Shown piece by piece: positions 36,690 to 47,550 of a DNA stretch of 64,000 bases. This stretch comes from Zhengitettix transpicula (lineage: Eukaryota; Arthropoda; Insecta; Orthoptera; Tetrigidae). Positions within the stretch are counted from its first letter, which is position 1, and each line of letters opens with the position of its first letter. Under the pieces are notes generated by a model. That model was not told the DNA's origin. It searched no databases and worked only from the letters and a program-made list of their open reading frames with translations. The position numbers were made by a program, and so were the translations under genes. The stretch is taken from positions 135,353,032 through 135,417,031 of the forward strand of contig CM073591.1 of assembly GCA_037074705.1 (NCBI GenBank), in the 5' to 3' direction.

Positions 36690-36845
36690 GTTGGATTTGA
36701 CACCAATCACTGTCATTTGAGCATTATTTTTCTTCCGGCCACAGTCCTACAGTTGTATGTAATGCACGCAGTGTTTTCTTCCTGATTGTTAATCATACGT
36801 GTACCAAGTTTGTTTAAAAGTGTTTCACGTGTTTCATGATGCATG
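36690..36845 (+). repeat. Dispersed repeat pair D, copy 2
   Basis: It shares GGATTTGACACCAAT and GTACCAAGTTTGTTTAAAAG with copy 1 at 30500-30835. It runs directly into the microsatellite. Confidence 0.4.
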
Positions 36846-36852
36846 AAAAGCA

Positions 36853-36973
36853 TCATTCCATCCATCCATCCATCCTTCCGTCCGTCCGTCCGTCCGTCCG
36901 TCCGTCCGTCCGTCCGTCCGTCCGTCCGTCCGTCCGTCCGTCCGTCCGTCCATCCATCCATCCATCCATCCAT

Positions 36974-37019
<46 letters not shown>

Positions 37020-37040
37020 ATATATATATGTATATATAAA
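36853..37040. repeat. Compound microsatellite (TCCA)n-(TCCG)n-(TCCA)n-(TA)n
   Basis: A TCCA block is followed by about nineteen TCCG units, a second TCCA block to about 36976, then a TA tract (36977-37012) and interrupted TATATG repeats. The long open frames that translate as repeating Arg-Pro-Ser-Val or Asp-Gly-Arg-Thr are artefacts of this repeat. Confidence 0.95.
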
Positions 37041-39605
37041 TATATATTTGTGTCTGGGCCAATATATTTTATTTACAACAGTCGTATTGGTTTAAATTAC
37101 AATTTTTTAATTTGTCATTAATATGAACCTTTAGCCCGCAATTACAACCTACAAATTTAATAAAAGCACACGTAAAACTATAATTATGTGTCGGAAACGT
37201 GTATGCAGGTACATAACAAAAGTATCATTAGATTTCAAGAAACAATAAATATTTTATTCAGTTGAAACAGTGAAAATATATTAATTACCCAATATAGAAA
37301 AGTTGTTACCAATCAAAGAAAAAAGTGTGTTGATGCAACGGTTGCATTTAGTTCTTCGAAAATATGAGACAACAAAAATGAGAAATTATAATAATTGATT
37401 AAAGATATGTCTTGTGTGCGTAGGGACATAGTTCATCCTGAATTTTCTGTTATGAAGGATGTTCACCGGTGAGTTTAATGCAGTGTTTTGCAAATCTGTA
37501 ATCTGCTGAGAACAATAGGAGTTATTCATATTACGCTGCATTTCTGTGTATAGAGCCTAGATATTACCGTTGGAATGCTGATATTAAATTTCAGTTTAAA
37601 AAGAGATGCATAAGATTCTAGAAACAGTCAATATAGTACTGATTACATTCTCTGTTAATTCCGCCAGTCTAAAATTTCAATATGATTGACTTTTTTCCCA
37701 GTTCTTAGTGTTCGTTGATATTTATGTTATTTACTACTTTACAGAAAATGTGTGGCTTACCGACTGACTGAAATGCTTTCCTAGACATTACCAGAAAGTA
37801 TTAATCTTCTACCACTCCTTCCTTCGTTTTAACTGGTGCTCGTCAATAATATTATTCTATTTTCCAGACCATTCTACAACAGAATCTTTAATATTCCCAT
37901 GGTGTTTTTTTTCTGCTCATAATTTTAGAAAAAAAACAATACATTACATTTCCAACCAATGTTATCTATGTTCCTGTTATTTCAATTTTTTTGTTTAATT
38001 TTTAAAACATCAAGGTCTAACCGATTTTGAGTAATATCGAACTGTTACTTGCTATACTAAGATTTTTCAAAACTTGATTTTTACTGCTTGAATGCAGAGG
38101 AAAAGGGCTGAAATATTTTTTCTCTCAGAAGGGTTAAATAAATTTGAGACTGCCACCTACACTTCGATAAAGTTAACCTAAGAGTTTACTTTTTATTTTA
38201 AGATGGCAGGGAAACAAATCTTTTGTTGTGAATTGCGAACAAGAGTATTATATTTGTATATAGAGAGAAGAATATTGAATATTGAATTAAAAACTTTATA
38301 CTGCAATAGTGAGTTATAACGCGTTAAAGGAAAAAATAGGTTAAAATAGTAACTTAATAATAGAACACACCTAAGTCAAATCTTTTAAATACCTAAAACC
38401 TAAACTTTAAAATCGGTACTAATTTTTTGTATGGGAATCAGTCATTTATAAGTCTCAATAGTCTACTTCAGGCAAGATGGTGGCTCTGTTTAGTGTCTTT
38501 CTTCGCAGATTCCCGTGCGCAGCAAGAACAGTTTCACTTAGGGGTTAGAGCTTGACCGCGTTAGATATAAGTGGTATATGTGTTTTTTTTATGCCTGCCT
38601 CCTCTCCCTCTCTCTGCGTCACCCACCATTGTTCACGATTTCTTTTCTTTTCGTCATATTTAAATTATTATTCTCCTTTTACTTATTCATCTTATTATTT
38701 TCTTAATATAGGTATGTTCTATTACTTTCTTAATTACATAGTGAATACATTGCATATCTATTTTAATTCTTGTTCACACTTCTATCTTAATTAAATTTCT
38801 ATATTTTTGTCAATTTTAAATTATAGTACTTTTCAATTATTTCTTTCAAGCCATATTTCTCTTTTTCATCAATTCATTCTACGTATCTAGAATTATACAC
38901 TGGATTTATCTAAATGGCTTACTCTTAGCACTTGCCAGAACTCCTTGAATCTCGAACCTTTTCAATATACGAAACGGAAAGCTCGCAGAATCAAGTCTTC
39001 GGAATTAAATCCTCTCACTAATTGAGTTGTCCTCCAGTGCCTTGTTGACGAAAACTCCAACGCTTTAGCTCTTCCATCTTGAGATCCTTTGTGATACATT
39101 AAACGTCCTGTGTTCATCTGTCCTAGATCTGCTAGCACTTCATTTAATCCTTTGATGTTTCTATCTCTGTTCATAGAAGAATGGTCCCCAGTATCCAAGG
39201 CGTAAAAGCTATTTAGTTCCTCACCACATATAAGAAATTATTCAATATTTTCGATGATATTTTCGGATTCAAATTAACAGTTGTTAAGAGTGAAAATAAT
39301 ATATTATTGTTATGAAAACAAGTCAATTCAGTGAAAAATTAATTTTTAAAGGACAAGCAGAAAGAGAGAATTAATAGAACTATGTAATTTGTACATGTCA
39401 TAACTCACTACTGCACATTTTTAATTTGTAACAAAATGGAGGAGAAGCATTTAAACGTTTCTATATTTATTTTAGAATACCGTATTACTAAGAGTCTCGG
39501 CCCCTTTATTGCTTTGCAAACAAACATTAGCACGACATTGGAAAAAGTAAAATACAAATTCAAATGAAGCAAATTATTGTGTCTCTCTATTCTCTTATGT
39601 TTTTT
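37041..39605. other. AT-rich DNA; repeat pair E copy 2 at 38529-38627
   Basis: Apart from the segment 38529-38627, which aligns with 27700-27800, I see nothing. The open frame at 38962-39198 on the minus strand has no domain I recognise. Confidence 0.45.
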
Positions 39606-39609
39606 ATGC

Positions 39610-39695
39610 ACCTGAAGAAAGGAACAAGGCTTTCAGAAACGTTGTATGGTATTTATATAATCACTTCTTTTGTCTCTATTTTTCAATCATTCTTA
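39610..39695 (+). repeat. Single hammerhead-like unit
   Basis: CTGAAGA (39612-39618) is followed by GGAACAAGG, then GAAAC (39636-39640) and GTTGTATGGTATTTATATAA. Both conserved hammerhead boxes are exact matches to CTGANGA and GAAA. No inverted partner is visible next to it. Confidence 0.6.
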
Positions 39696-40200
39696 TTATT
39701 AAAATACAAATTATTAATTAAATAGAACTATTTAAGTTTAATTATATCGTCCAACCAACCCTCCTAACTCCATACCATATTATTCAACATAGTGGAAAAG
39801 CTACATTATTTACAACACGGTGATGATTAAAAAAATTGAAAGTAAAATCTTGAATACACCTTATTAAAGAAACTAAGGCCCCATGACAATATAGTTTGAT
39901 TCCACCACGAATTCGACTAAGTGTGATGCAGAGATAATCCTTTCACTAAACTAAATAGACATCTTACCCTCAGAAGCTCAGTAAACATTAATGAGACTAT
40001 TTGTTCTAATTCTCAACAGTTAACTGACGATTAAATAAATATACACGATTATTCATAGCAACGTAAACAAAATTGTCAGTTCTTTCAGGAGTTAGATTAA
40101 ATTTCCGCGACTGAAGCTTTTTCGTTCTTTCATACTGTAGGTGCAGTTAGATTTTCTATTCAGTTGGTGACATTCACTGGTATTTTATGCAAATGTACAA
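39696..40200. other. AT-rich DNA, nothing recognised
   Basis: No supported feature. A TA microsatellite follows at 40205-40228. Confidence 0.4.
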
Positions 40201-40247
40201 AGAATATATATATATATATATATATATAAATTGTATTAAAAATTTTT

Positions 40248-40423
40248 AATAATAATTTATTTATCTGAATTGCCCAACGTTGGTGAAGCCATTATTGTAA
40301 TAAACAATAATAATAGTAATTTAAATTAAAATGGCACCAGTGCCATCAAATGTAATAAACAAATTAATAATAATTTATTTATCTGAATTACCCCACGTTG
40401 GGCGCCATTAATATAATAAACAA
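40248..40423 (-). repeat. Three-unit repeat with a primer-binding-site-like motif
   Basis: Segments 40248-40307 and 40366-40423 are about 80% alike (AATAATAATTTATTTATCTG at the start, TAATAAACAA at the end). A partial third unit with GCCAT...TAATAAACAA lies between them. On the minus strand 40391-40407 reads TGGCGCCCAACGTGGGG, which resembles the tRNA primer-binding site found just inside the 5' LTR of many retroelements. A degraded LTR element reading to the left is a reasonable inference, with its LTR to the right of 40407. Confidence 0.45.
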
Positions 40424-42042
40424 AAAGATATAATCGTCAGATCTTTTATTAAAATAAATTTATACCATTTCTCACCGTTAATTAAAGATTTACAACTAGC
40501 CGTTAAATATTGGTGCAATGTATTATCTCACCTAAAACAAAACTGTCATTTAACTTTAAATATCAGTTACGGTTAAATTATCTGTAAATTTTGATCCGAA
40601 TAAATTTATAAATTTTAAAACATTTTATTTGCCCCATATACAGTTAATTAAATTCTCGTGGCTGTCACACAAAATCAAAACGAAATATTTTAACTTTATA
40701 GCCATACCTCCTCATCATTCAAATTTTTTAAATGTACTAAATATTAATAATATTCTAATAAACTTATAATTATATGTAATCTAATAATATTCATTTGCCC
40801 CTAATCAAAATCCCAATAACTTGCACATAACAATTTAAATTAAATCCACTCAAGTTCTTCTACTGCTTGAGTCCGACACGCCCCTTTTTCTTACTCAATA
40901 GTTCATATTTTACATAAATTACTTACTTTAATTAATAATTTTTTTTAAAAAAACTTTTTTCTTTCTCAATTCAATTTAATTCAATAATTCAATATATTTA
41001 CATATTAAAACTTGAAAATTTACCACGGGTAGATCTCAGGGCCGACCGTAGGGTCTTCAATAAAGAATATTTATGTTAAACTATTAAATTTACAAAGAAT
41101 TAATCAGTACAATATAAAAATATACAATATGAAATCAAAAATCGGAAATCTGACGATAATATATCATTTACTGGCGGGTTTACAGATAATAAGTTGTGCA
41201 GTTTTACCTTAAAATTTGTTGTACCAAGAAATGGACTCGTACACACGCACACGATTATTAACACTTTAAAGACAGGCCATTACACATTCAATTTAATAGG
41301 CAGCACTTCTGATTGATGAGATTATTTACAACACTTGCTCCACTGTTCTCTCCATCAATATCGTACTACCATTCTCAAAGTTTGGTTATTTGCTGGATGC
41401 AATAACCTGGCTCCCAATAATTGAAGAAAATGTTTAACTCGTGAATGTAGGCTAGACTCCGAATAACAGTCGGCGTAGTATCGTTGCAGTTATTTGTTCA
41501 CAGACTAGAAACCGTAGATTGTTCTGAATATTATTGCTGTTAGACTATAAACAACAGCCTTGACTCCAAAATACACACTTTTTGAATTTCTGTACTTTCT
41601 CTACGGTCTCCTACCACACACTCTTTCTGACTTTCTGAGTCTTTCTCCACTGTCTCCCAAAAATACACTGGAGCTCTGCGCGTCCCGCAAATTGTAATTC
41701 GACAATACCCAGCAAGCAGGAATTATCGCCCCATACTCTTGTACACAACTCGAGTGTTTTTACGCCGCCAACAATACAAGTCCAAAATCTTGTTTATTAA
41801 TTAATTATATTTCCTTTTAATTATCAAAATATATATAAATTGCTGTTGAAACTATATGGCGAATAAAACTTTGTATGAAAAGTTCTCATAACGACTCTGA
41901 ATAAACCCATTAAACAAAACGTTATCAAATAACGATTATAGGTGTCAATATCAATATTGCGGTCAACCAAACTACGTTAATTATAAATTGATCCGATTTT
42001 GAGAACAATACACAATAATGTTACATGAAATCTGAAGACCAG
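40424..42042. other. AT-rich DNA, possibly part of an old LTR
   Basis: If the primer-binding-site-like motif is real, an LTR should end at about 40408 and extend rightward into this stretch. I cannot find a second copy within the window, and there is no coding signature. Confidence 0.3.
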
Positions 42043-42328
42043 TATAGGGGAGACTCGTGCAGGGTTAGGATTCCCGGAGCCGGGAGTAATAAGCCTGGTC
42101 TCCTAAACTAAAACTTTATTCCACCACGTGGTGCGACTCTGGCCGTTGTCGGGAAGCGCAGGTAATGTGTCGCGCGAGAACCGGAAACAGAATGGGGCTC
42201 TCCGTGTGCACGCTGTAGGTGCTCGGTAGGGTCCCGTTACTTGGTGGGGAGCATTGTTTGCATCCCCTAACGGGACGCGTAACGGGACCCTCTTGCTCGC
42301 GTGGGGACACGGAATATTCGTCCCCACA
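42043..42328 (-). repeat. 3' LTR of the gypsy element
   Basis: The 286-bp LTR starts, in element orientation, with TGTGGGGACG and ends CTCCCCTATA rather than the common CA. It contains an AATAAA polyadenylation signal at 42115-42120. It also has a perfect 13-bp inverted repeat, AGGGTCCCGTTAC with its complement, at 42228-42240 and 42279-42291. Just upstream (42329-42341) GGGTGGCTGG is the likely, not purely purine, polypurine-tract region. Confidence 0.95.
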
Positions 42329-42475
42329 CCAGCCACCCGTTAAGAGACGGAGTCAGGATATACGTTTTGTGCCAGAGTCGCATTACAATACCATAATAAA
42401 TATATATGTTCATAATTTTTACAAAACAATATACAGAATATTTACAAAGAAAAAAATAATAATGTGTGAAATGTT

Positions 42476-45400
42476 CTACGGCGTGGGCGAGTAGCGGTCC
42501 GGGGCACGGGCCCGGCGACCCGAGCGAGTTGGCGGCGCTGCTAGGCGATGCGGGCGAGGCCAGTCTCTTTGCGCTGGCGTGGAGAACGTCGCCTGTGGTG
42601 CCACCGGGCTGTCGTTCGTGGCTGCCGGCGCTATGCTGGGGGGCCCAACTGCTTCCTCTGGGCGCAACATGAAGGCCGGTTTTACCCTGTCCAGTGAAAC
42701 TCGTGTTTCTCCGCGACTTGTATGCAACACGCAGGTTTTCTCGTCCCTGCTGACGATGCGGTAGGGTCCCGTGTAAGGCGTACAAAGGGAGGCCTTTATA
42801 CCGTCGTCACGGAGAAAAGCATGGGTGCAAGTCGCCAACTCCTTGAACACGAAGCTTCCTGGTCGGGAGCGTCGCGAAGCCGGTGTGGGCCGTATGTTTG
42901 TTGTTGCCTGGCGGACCCGCTCGATGAGTGACGTCGGGTCGCCAAGCTCGGGTTCTGCGGTGAAGAATTCGCCGGGCAGACGTAGCGGTTCTCCAAACAC
43001 CAGTTCGGCGGCTGATGTCTGCAGGTCCTCCTTGAAGGCGGTACGAATCCCGAGCATGACGACCGGGAGGGCGTCGAGCCAGGAGGCGCCTTCATGGCAC
43101 ATTATCGCTGCCTTCAGCTGCCTGTGGAGCCGTTCTACTAGCCCGTTAGCCTGTGGGTGGTACGGCGTCGTGCGGGACCTCTGCCAGCCCGTGTACTTCC
43201 CCAGTGCCTGAAAAAGATCGGACTCGAACTGCCGTCCTTGGTCCGTAGTAACACGCTCTGGGCAGCCATAGCGCGAGATCCAGCCGTGGAGCAGGGCGTT
43301 GGCCACATCTTCTGCGGTGATTCGCTCCAGTGGATAAGCTTCTGGCCAACGCGATGCACGGTCGATCGCCGTCAGGAGGTATCGGTAAGAGCCTGCTGGC
43401 GGCAGTGGACCCACGATGTCAATGTGTATGTGACGGAAACGAGCTGACGGCGTCGTGAAGTCTCCCAGTGGCGTGTGGACGTGCCGTGTAATCTTCGCGC
43501 GCTGACATTGCAAACACGCCCGAGTCCATACGCGTATGTCTCGTTTAACCCCGGGCCAAACGAAACGCGACGTAATCAGGCGCGTGGTAGCGCGTGTGCC
43601 GGGATGGCTCAGGCCGTGGACCGCGTCGAATACCTGTCTGCGACTTGGAGCTGGGACGACTAGGCGTTGGCGACCCGTCGATACATCACATAACACCCGG
43701 AGGTCGAGTCCTGGGACATCGACGTGGCGGAGCTGGAGTGCTGTGCTGCCGGCTAGCAGCTCGCGTAGCTCGTCGTCCTCGGCTTGCTGCTGGGCGATGC
43801 GGCTGAGATCCACCGGGCTATTGGCTGCTGTCAAAGCTTCGACGCGGGATAACGCGTCGGCGACTATGTTTTGGGACCCATTGACGTGCCGAATGTCCGT
43901 GGTGAACTGCGAGATATACGTCAGGTGGTTCCTCTGAACGGGCGGGAGTCTCTCGTTCTGCTGCTGATAGGCAAAACATATGGGCTTATGGTCAGTAAAT
44001 ATTATTGTGTGTTGAGCCTCCAACGCGTGACGAAAATGCCGGACCGCCAAAAAGATGGCGAGTAGCTCCCGATAATATGCCGGCCACTGTGTTTGCTGCG
44101 GCGTCAGCTTCCGGGAGAAGAAACCCAACGGTTGCCACGCTCCTCCCACTTGCTGCTGCAAGCTGGCGCCGACTGCATTCTGCGACGCGTCGGTGAAAAG
44201 CCCGAGCTGTGCCGTAGGGTCCGGGTGAGCCAGCATCGTTGCGTTGGCGAGCGAGGCCTTGCATTTCTCGAAGGCTGCTGTACTGAGTGGGTTCCAGGGC
44301 ACAGGGTGGGTGCCGCGGAGACCTGAGAGAGCCTCCTGGAGCTCTGCTTGATGCGCCGCTGCCTTGGGAAGGAAACGACGATAGAAATTTATCATTCCCA
44401 AGAAGCGACGGAGCCCTCTGGCGTTGGATGGGCGCTGGAAATCGCGCAGTGCGGCGACACGTTCTGGTACGGCGCTTACGCCTTCCGAGGAAACGTGGTA
44501 GCCGAGGAAGGTTACGGCCTGCTGGCCCAGCACGCTCTTTTCCACGTTGACGATTATGCCGTGCTGCGACAATCGGCGGAAAACGGTTCGCAGGTGTTCC
44601 CGGTGTTGCTCTGGAGACGCGCTGTAGATTAGAATGTCGTCGATGTACGGGAAGCAGAAGTCCAGCCCCTGTAACACTTCGTCCATAAACCTCTGGAACG
44701 TTTGTCCAGCATTTCTCAGTCCAAAGGTCATGAACGGGAATTCGAACATCCCGAACGGCGTGGTTATGGCCGTTTTCGGGATGTCCGTCGTGTGCACCGG
44801 AATCTGTGTGTATGCCTTAACGAGGTCGAGGACAGAATATATTTTGCTTCCTCGAAGGCTCATAGCAAAGTCCTGTACGTGCCGAACGGGATACCTGTCT
44901 GGGACGGTTCGCGCGTTCAGCGCGCGATAATCACCGCATGGGCGCCATTCTCCGTCTTTCTTCTTAGGCACGAGATGCAGCGGCGATGCCCACGGGCTCT
45001 TCGATCGTCGCGCGGTCCCGTCGGCGAGCATGGCCTCGAATTCTGCCCGTGCGATGTGGAGCCGCTCCGGTGCCAGGCGTCGTGGTCTACAGGAAACTGG
45101 GGGTCCTGGCGTCGTCCGGATGTGGTGAACCGTGGTGTGACGAACAACGCGGGGCGCGCCGGCCGGGCGCGTGAGCTCCGGGAATCGGCTCAGGAGGTCC
45201 TGGTATGGCGAGCACGTCGTCAGCACCCTGACGCTGGGTTGCGGCGATCGGTCCTTATTCGCGCTTACGACGCGGCCCGTCGTCCCGTCGAGCAGGCGCC
45301 CGCTTCGACAGTCCGGTAGAAGTCCAAAGTGTGCCAGGAAATCAGCGCCGATTATTGGCAACGCGACGTCCGCGATGACGAAACGCCATACGAACACCCG

Positions 45401-45661
45401 GTGCAGCCCCAGGTCGATTCGCATGGGCAGGCAGCCGTACGTGTTGATAGTACTGCTGTTCGCGGCGCTGAGCTTGTAGTTGGTGACCGCGCGCTGGCCC
45501 TTGAGTAGGTTGCGCGGGAAGCAACATAAGTCGGAACCGGTGTCGACTAGGAACCCATGTCCGCTGGTGTGGTCCCTAACGACGAGACGGCGTCCACTGG
45601 ATTGGCAGCCGGCAGCTGCAATAGCCGGCTGCCTTACTCGTTTCCCTGGGTGAAGCTGCAC
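42476..45661 (-). CDS. pol: gypsy pol polyprotein (protease, RT, RNase H, integrase)
   Basis: A 1061-codon open frame counted from a GTG. The true product is a Gag-Pol fusion made by -1 frameshifting, so no start codon of its own is needed. The frame is open upstream to just past a TAG near 45685. Domains by residue: protease with Asp-Thr-Gly at 40-42 and IIGADFL at 103-109; reverse transcriptase about 195-390 with Asp279 (SVLDLVKAY) and YIDD at 339-342; RNase H with Asp491, Glu532, Asp557 and Asp602; integrase zinc finger H682-H686-C716-C719; integrase catalytic D748, D807, E843 (D,D-35-E); and a GPYRIV segment near 965. All catalytic residues are present, so the enzyme looks competent. It copies RNA into DNA and integrates it. 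The relatively long inter-domain spacers are ordinary for the family. Confidence 0.97.
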   Translation of the reverse strand: MQLHPGKRVRQPAIAAAGCQSSGRRLVVRDHTSGHGFLVDTGSDLCCFPRNLLKGQRAVTNYKLSAANSSTINTYGCLPMRIDLGLHRVFVWRFVIADVALPIIGADFLAHFGLLPDCRSGRLLDGTTGRVVSANKDRSPQPSVRVLTTCSPYQDLLSRFPELTRPAGAPRVVRHTTVHHIRTTPGPPVSCRPRRLAPERLHIARAEFEAMLADGTARRSKSPWASPLHLVPKKKDGEWRPCGDYRALNARTVPDRYPVRHVQDFAMSLRGSKIYSVLDLVKAYTQIPVHTTDIPKTAITTPFGMFEFPFMTFGLRNAGQTFQRFMDEVLQGLDFCFPYIDDILIYSASPEQHREHLRTVFRRLSQHGIIVNVEKSVLGQQAVTFLGYHVSSEGVSAVPERVAALRDFQRPSNARGLRRFLGMINFYRRFLPKAAAHQAELQEALSGLRGTHPVPWNPLSTAAFEKCKASLANATMLAHPDPTAQLGLFTDASQNAVGASLQQQVGGAWQPLGFFSRKLTPQQTQWPAYYRELLAIFLAVRHFRHALEAQHTIIFTDHKPICFAYQQQNERLPPVQRNHLTYISQFTTDIRHVNGSQNIVADALSRVEALTAANSPVDLSRIAQQQAEDDELRELLAGSTALQLRHVDVPGLDLRVLCDVSTGRQRLVVPAPSRRQVFDAVHGLSHPGTRATTRLITSRFVWPGVKRDIRVWTRACLQCQRAKITRHVHTPLGDFTTPSARFRHIHIDIVGPLPPAGSYRYLLTAIDRASRWPEAYPLERITAEDVANALLHGWISRYGCPERVTTDQGRQFESDLFQALGKYTGWQRSRTTPYHPQANGLVERLHRQLKAAIMCHEGASWLDALPVVMLGIRTAFKEDLQTSAAELVFGEPLRLPGEFFTAEPELGDPTSLIERVRQATTNIRPTPASRRSRPGSFVFKELATCTHAFLRDDGIKASLCTPYTGPYRIVSRDEKTCVLHTSRGETRVSLDRVKPAFMLRPEEAVGPPSIAPAATNDSPVAPQATFSTPAQRDWPRPHRLAAPPTRSGRRARAPDRYSPTP
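45604..45646 (-). promoter_or_regulatory. Programmed -1 ribosomal frameshift signal at gag/pol
   Basis: The slippery heptamer G GGA AAC (45640-45646, minus strand) is in the correct register of the gag frame (CAG GGA AAC GAG TAA). A 6-nt spacer (45634-45639) contains the gag stop. Then comes a perfect 10-bp stem, GGCAGCCGGC / GCCGGCTGCC (45624-45633 with 45604-45613), around a 10-nt loop. A -1 slip here joins gag directly to the pol frame. The heptamer type, spacing and stem all match established -1 frameshift sites. Confidence 0.9.
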
Positions 45662-46500
45662 GGGGGTTCGCAGCGTTGAGCCCGGCTACCGAACCGTCTG
45701 TGGTACCAGCATTTCCCGGTGCTGGCGTTGTCGCGGCGGCCACGCTGTTGTTCGGGCGGCTGGCGGCGTGCTGGCGGCCTTCGTTCGCCTCGTAGGGCTG
45801 CGACTTCCGCGGTGAGCGCCTCCAGGCGCTGCTCGAGGCTAGGGGCTGATGGGCCGTGGAGTTCATCTGCCTGATTGGTGGACTGTGAGCTCGTGCTGGC
45901 AGCGTGGACGTGCGGTGGAAGACCGGGTGTTGGAATCTCCATAAGCCTGTCAGCGATTTGGGCGGCCGTGGCGAGCGGTGCGTCTATATGACTTTGGACC
46001 GCGACCTGTACGTAGGCCGGCAGGCGCTGCAGCCACAACGTCCGCAGGAAATCGTCCGACACTTGAGTAGGCCCTACTAGGCTGCGGAGGTACCGCAGGA
46101 ACTGCGACGGAGATCTGTCGCCAAGTTCGGCTTCGCTGAGCAGCAGCCGAGTTCTTCGCTCTTGTGAGGGCGAAAGTCTCTGTATCAGAGCTTTCTTTAA
46201 ACACTCGTACTTGCCTGTTGCTGGCGGGTTGACGAGGATGTCCTGGACTTCCGCAGCCCATCTTTGTTCGAGGTGAGCTGCGATGTGGTTGAACTTGGTG
46301 GCGTCCTGCGTGATGCCGGCGATGGCGAATTGGCTTTCCGCCTGGGCGATCCAGACGTCCGTATTGTCCGCTCAGAAAGCCGGCAGCTTCGGTGTGATCC
46401 TACAGACCTGTGCTGCGTCATGGTGTTGGCCACGTGGATCCTCCTTCAGCCTTGCGATCTCCTGCTGTAGCTCGGCGATTTTGTTGTTCAAAATGTCCAT
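45634..46500 (-). pseudogene. gag: gypsy gag with one premature stop
   Basis: Read from the ATG at 46498-46500, this frame has 288 residues to the TAA at 45634-45636. It begins MDILNNKIAELQQEIARLKE, a probable coiled coil. LPAF at about residue 39-42 is followed by an in-frame TGA (46372-46374), where related Gag proteins usually have Trp, so a single TGG-to-TGA change is the simplest explanation. After it the typical capsid-like region continues (IAQAESQFAIAGI, HLEQRWAAEVQDIL, SQFLRYLRSLVG, FLRTLWLQRLPAYVQ), then a coiled stretch and a Cys-His nucleic-acid-binding end [14 protein letters not shown]. Gag packages the element's RNA. Unless the TGA is read through, this copy makes only a short peptide. 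A polymorphism or assembly error is possible. Confidence 0.92.
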
Positions 46501-46514
46501 CGTAGGGGTCACCA
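46497..46514 (-). promoter_or_regulatory. Primer-binding site of the gypsy element
   Basis: Directly after the 5' LTR, one base in, the minus strand reads TGGTGACCCCTACG. TGG is complementary to the CCA end of a tRNA, as required for minus-strand priming. The gag ATG (46498-46500) follows immediately, so the leader is only about 15 nt long. Confidence 0.85.
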
Positions 46515-46515
46515 A

Positions 46516-46801
46516 TATAGGGGAGACTCGTGCAGGGTTAGGATTCCCGGAGCCGGGAGTAATAAGCCTGGTCTCCTAAACTAAAACTTTATTCCACCAC
46601 GTGGTGCGACTCTGGCCGTTGTCGGGAAGCGCAGGTAATGTGTCGCGCGAGAACCGGAAACAGAATGGGGCTCTCCGTGTGCACGCTGTAGGTGCTCGGT
46701 AGGGTCCCGTTACTTGGTGGGGAGCATTGTTTGCATCCCCTAACGGGACGCGTAACGGGACCCTCTTGCTCGCGTGGGGACACGGAATATTCGTCCCCAC
46801 A
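46516..46801 (-). repeat. 5' LTR of the gypsy element
   Basis: This reads as identical to 42043-42328 at all 286 positions. The AATAAA signal lies at 46588-46593. It holds the promoter for the element's RNA, although I cannot point to a TATA box with confidence. Confidence 0.95.
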
Positions 46802-46806
46802 ACCAG

Positions 46807-47548
46807 TATTACTGTCACGGTTATTAACTTTCTTGATACGTTTCAGGAAGAACGTACCGAGTGTACCAACTGAAAATATGAAATCTTTTTACAACACTCA
46901 TATTTGAAAGAACAAAAAATAATATTCACGTGCGTGAATTGTAAATAGCATTTCATAAATGATATAAATCTGCCGTACAACTCAGAGAAAATATTCTGAT
47001 ATCTCTTCAAGGATACAATTTGAGTTGCGTCTAGACAGTATTTATGTTTTAATAGCATATAACATTTTTCAAAACATTATTCATACAAGTATAAACCGGT
47101 CTCAAACATTTATTCAATATTTATATATTGGAACTTTCAGTTCATTGTGCCATTATCACCTTAAAATATGTCATTTTAATCAGAATATCATAAATAAAAT
47201 CATTTTTCTGTGTCATACCAGTTGCTAACCGTCATTAAACCTCGTTGAATATTTTAACAAATTTTTAACACTTTATTTGAAAAGTTACAATTATGCGAAA
47301 CCGTCTAATTTATATTTCTAACCAGATAATTTCATACAAAGTATATATTGAATACAAAATATTTACAATACATGATATATATAGAATATTTAATGAATAA
47401 TAGTTACAATACTGTAATTTATATAACATCGGTTCGAGATTCTCTTAATGCATGAAGCATATCGTTGAAAAAAAGAAACCCACTCAATTCCAAGAAATGT
47501 ACAGACCATAGTAATTATAAACGAATGCAGTCTTTCTTGTTGTAAAGA
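46807..47548. other. AT-rich DNA, nothing recognised
   Basis: No supported feature between the gypsy element and the next foldback repeat. Confidence 0.45.
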
Positions 47549-47550
47549 AT

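Larger units (their letters stand above)
42043..46801 (-). mobile_element. Complete Ty3/gypsy LTR retrotransposon, recent insertion
   Basis: This 4.76-kb element on the minus strand has LTRs at both ends, a primer-binding site, gag, a -1 frameshift site and pol in the order protease, reverse transcriptase, RNase H, integrase. That order identifies Ty3/gypsy. No envelope-like gene follows pol. It is flanked by the 5-bp duplication ACCAG (42038-42042 and 46802-46806), which can be read as up to 8 bp because TAT also follows on both sides. The two LTRs read as identical over 286 bp, so insertion is recent. Its GC-rich coding region stands out against AT-rich flanks. It is the only near-intact mobile element here. 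One TGA in gag is the only defect I find. Confidence 0.97.

Noticed and set aside
36713..37121. Long open frames in and around the microsatellite on both strands
   Set aside because: The translations are simple repeats of the tetranucleotide and TA arrays, not proteins.
42579..45319. Numerous plus-strand open frames of 60-205 codons across the gypsy pol region
   Set aside because: They are antisense shadows of the GC-rich pol frame; none has a domain, and the minus-strand frame explains the sequence fully.
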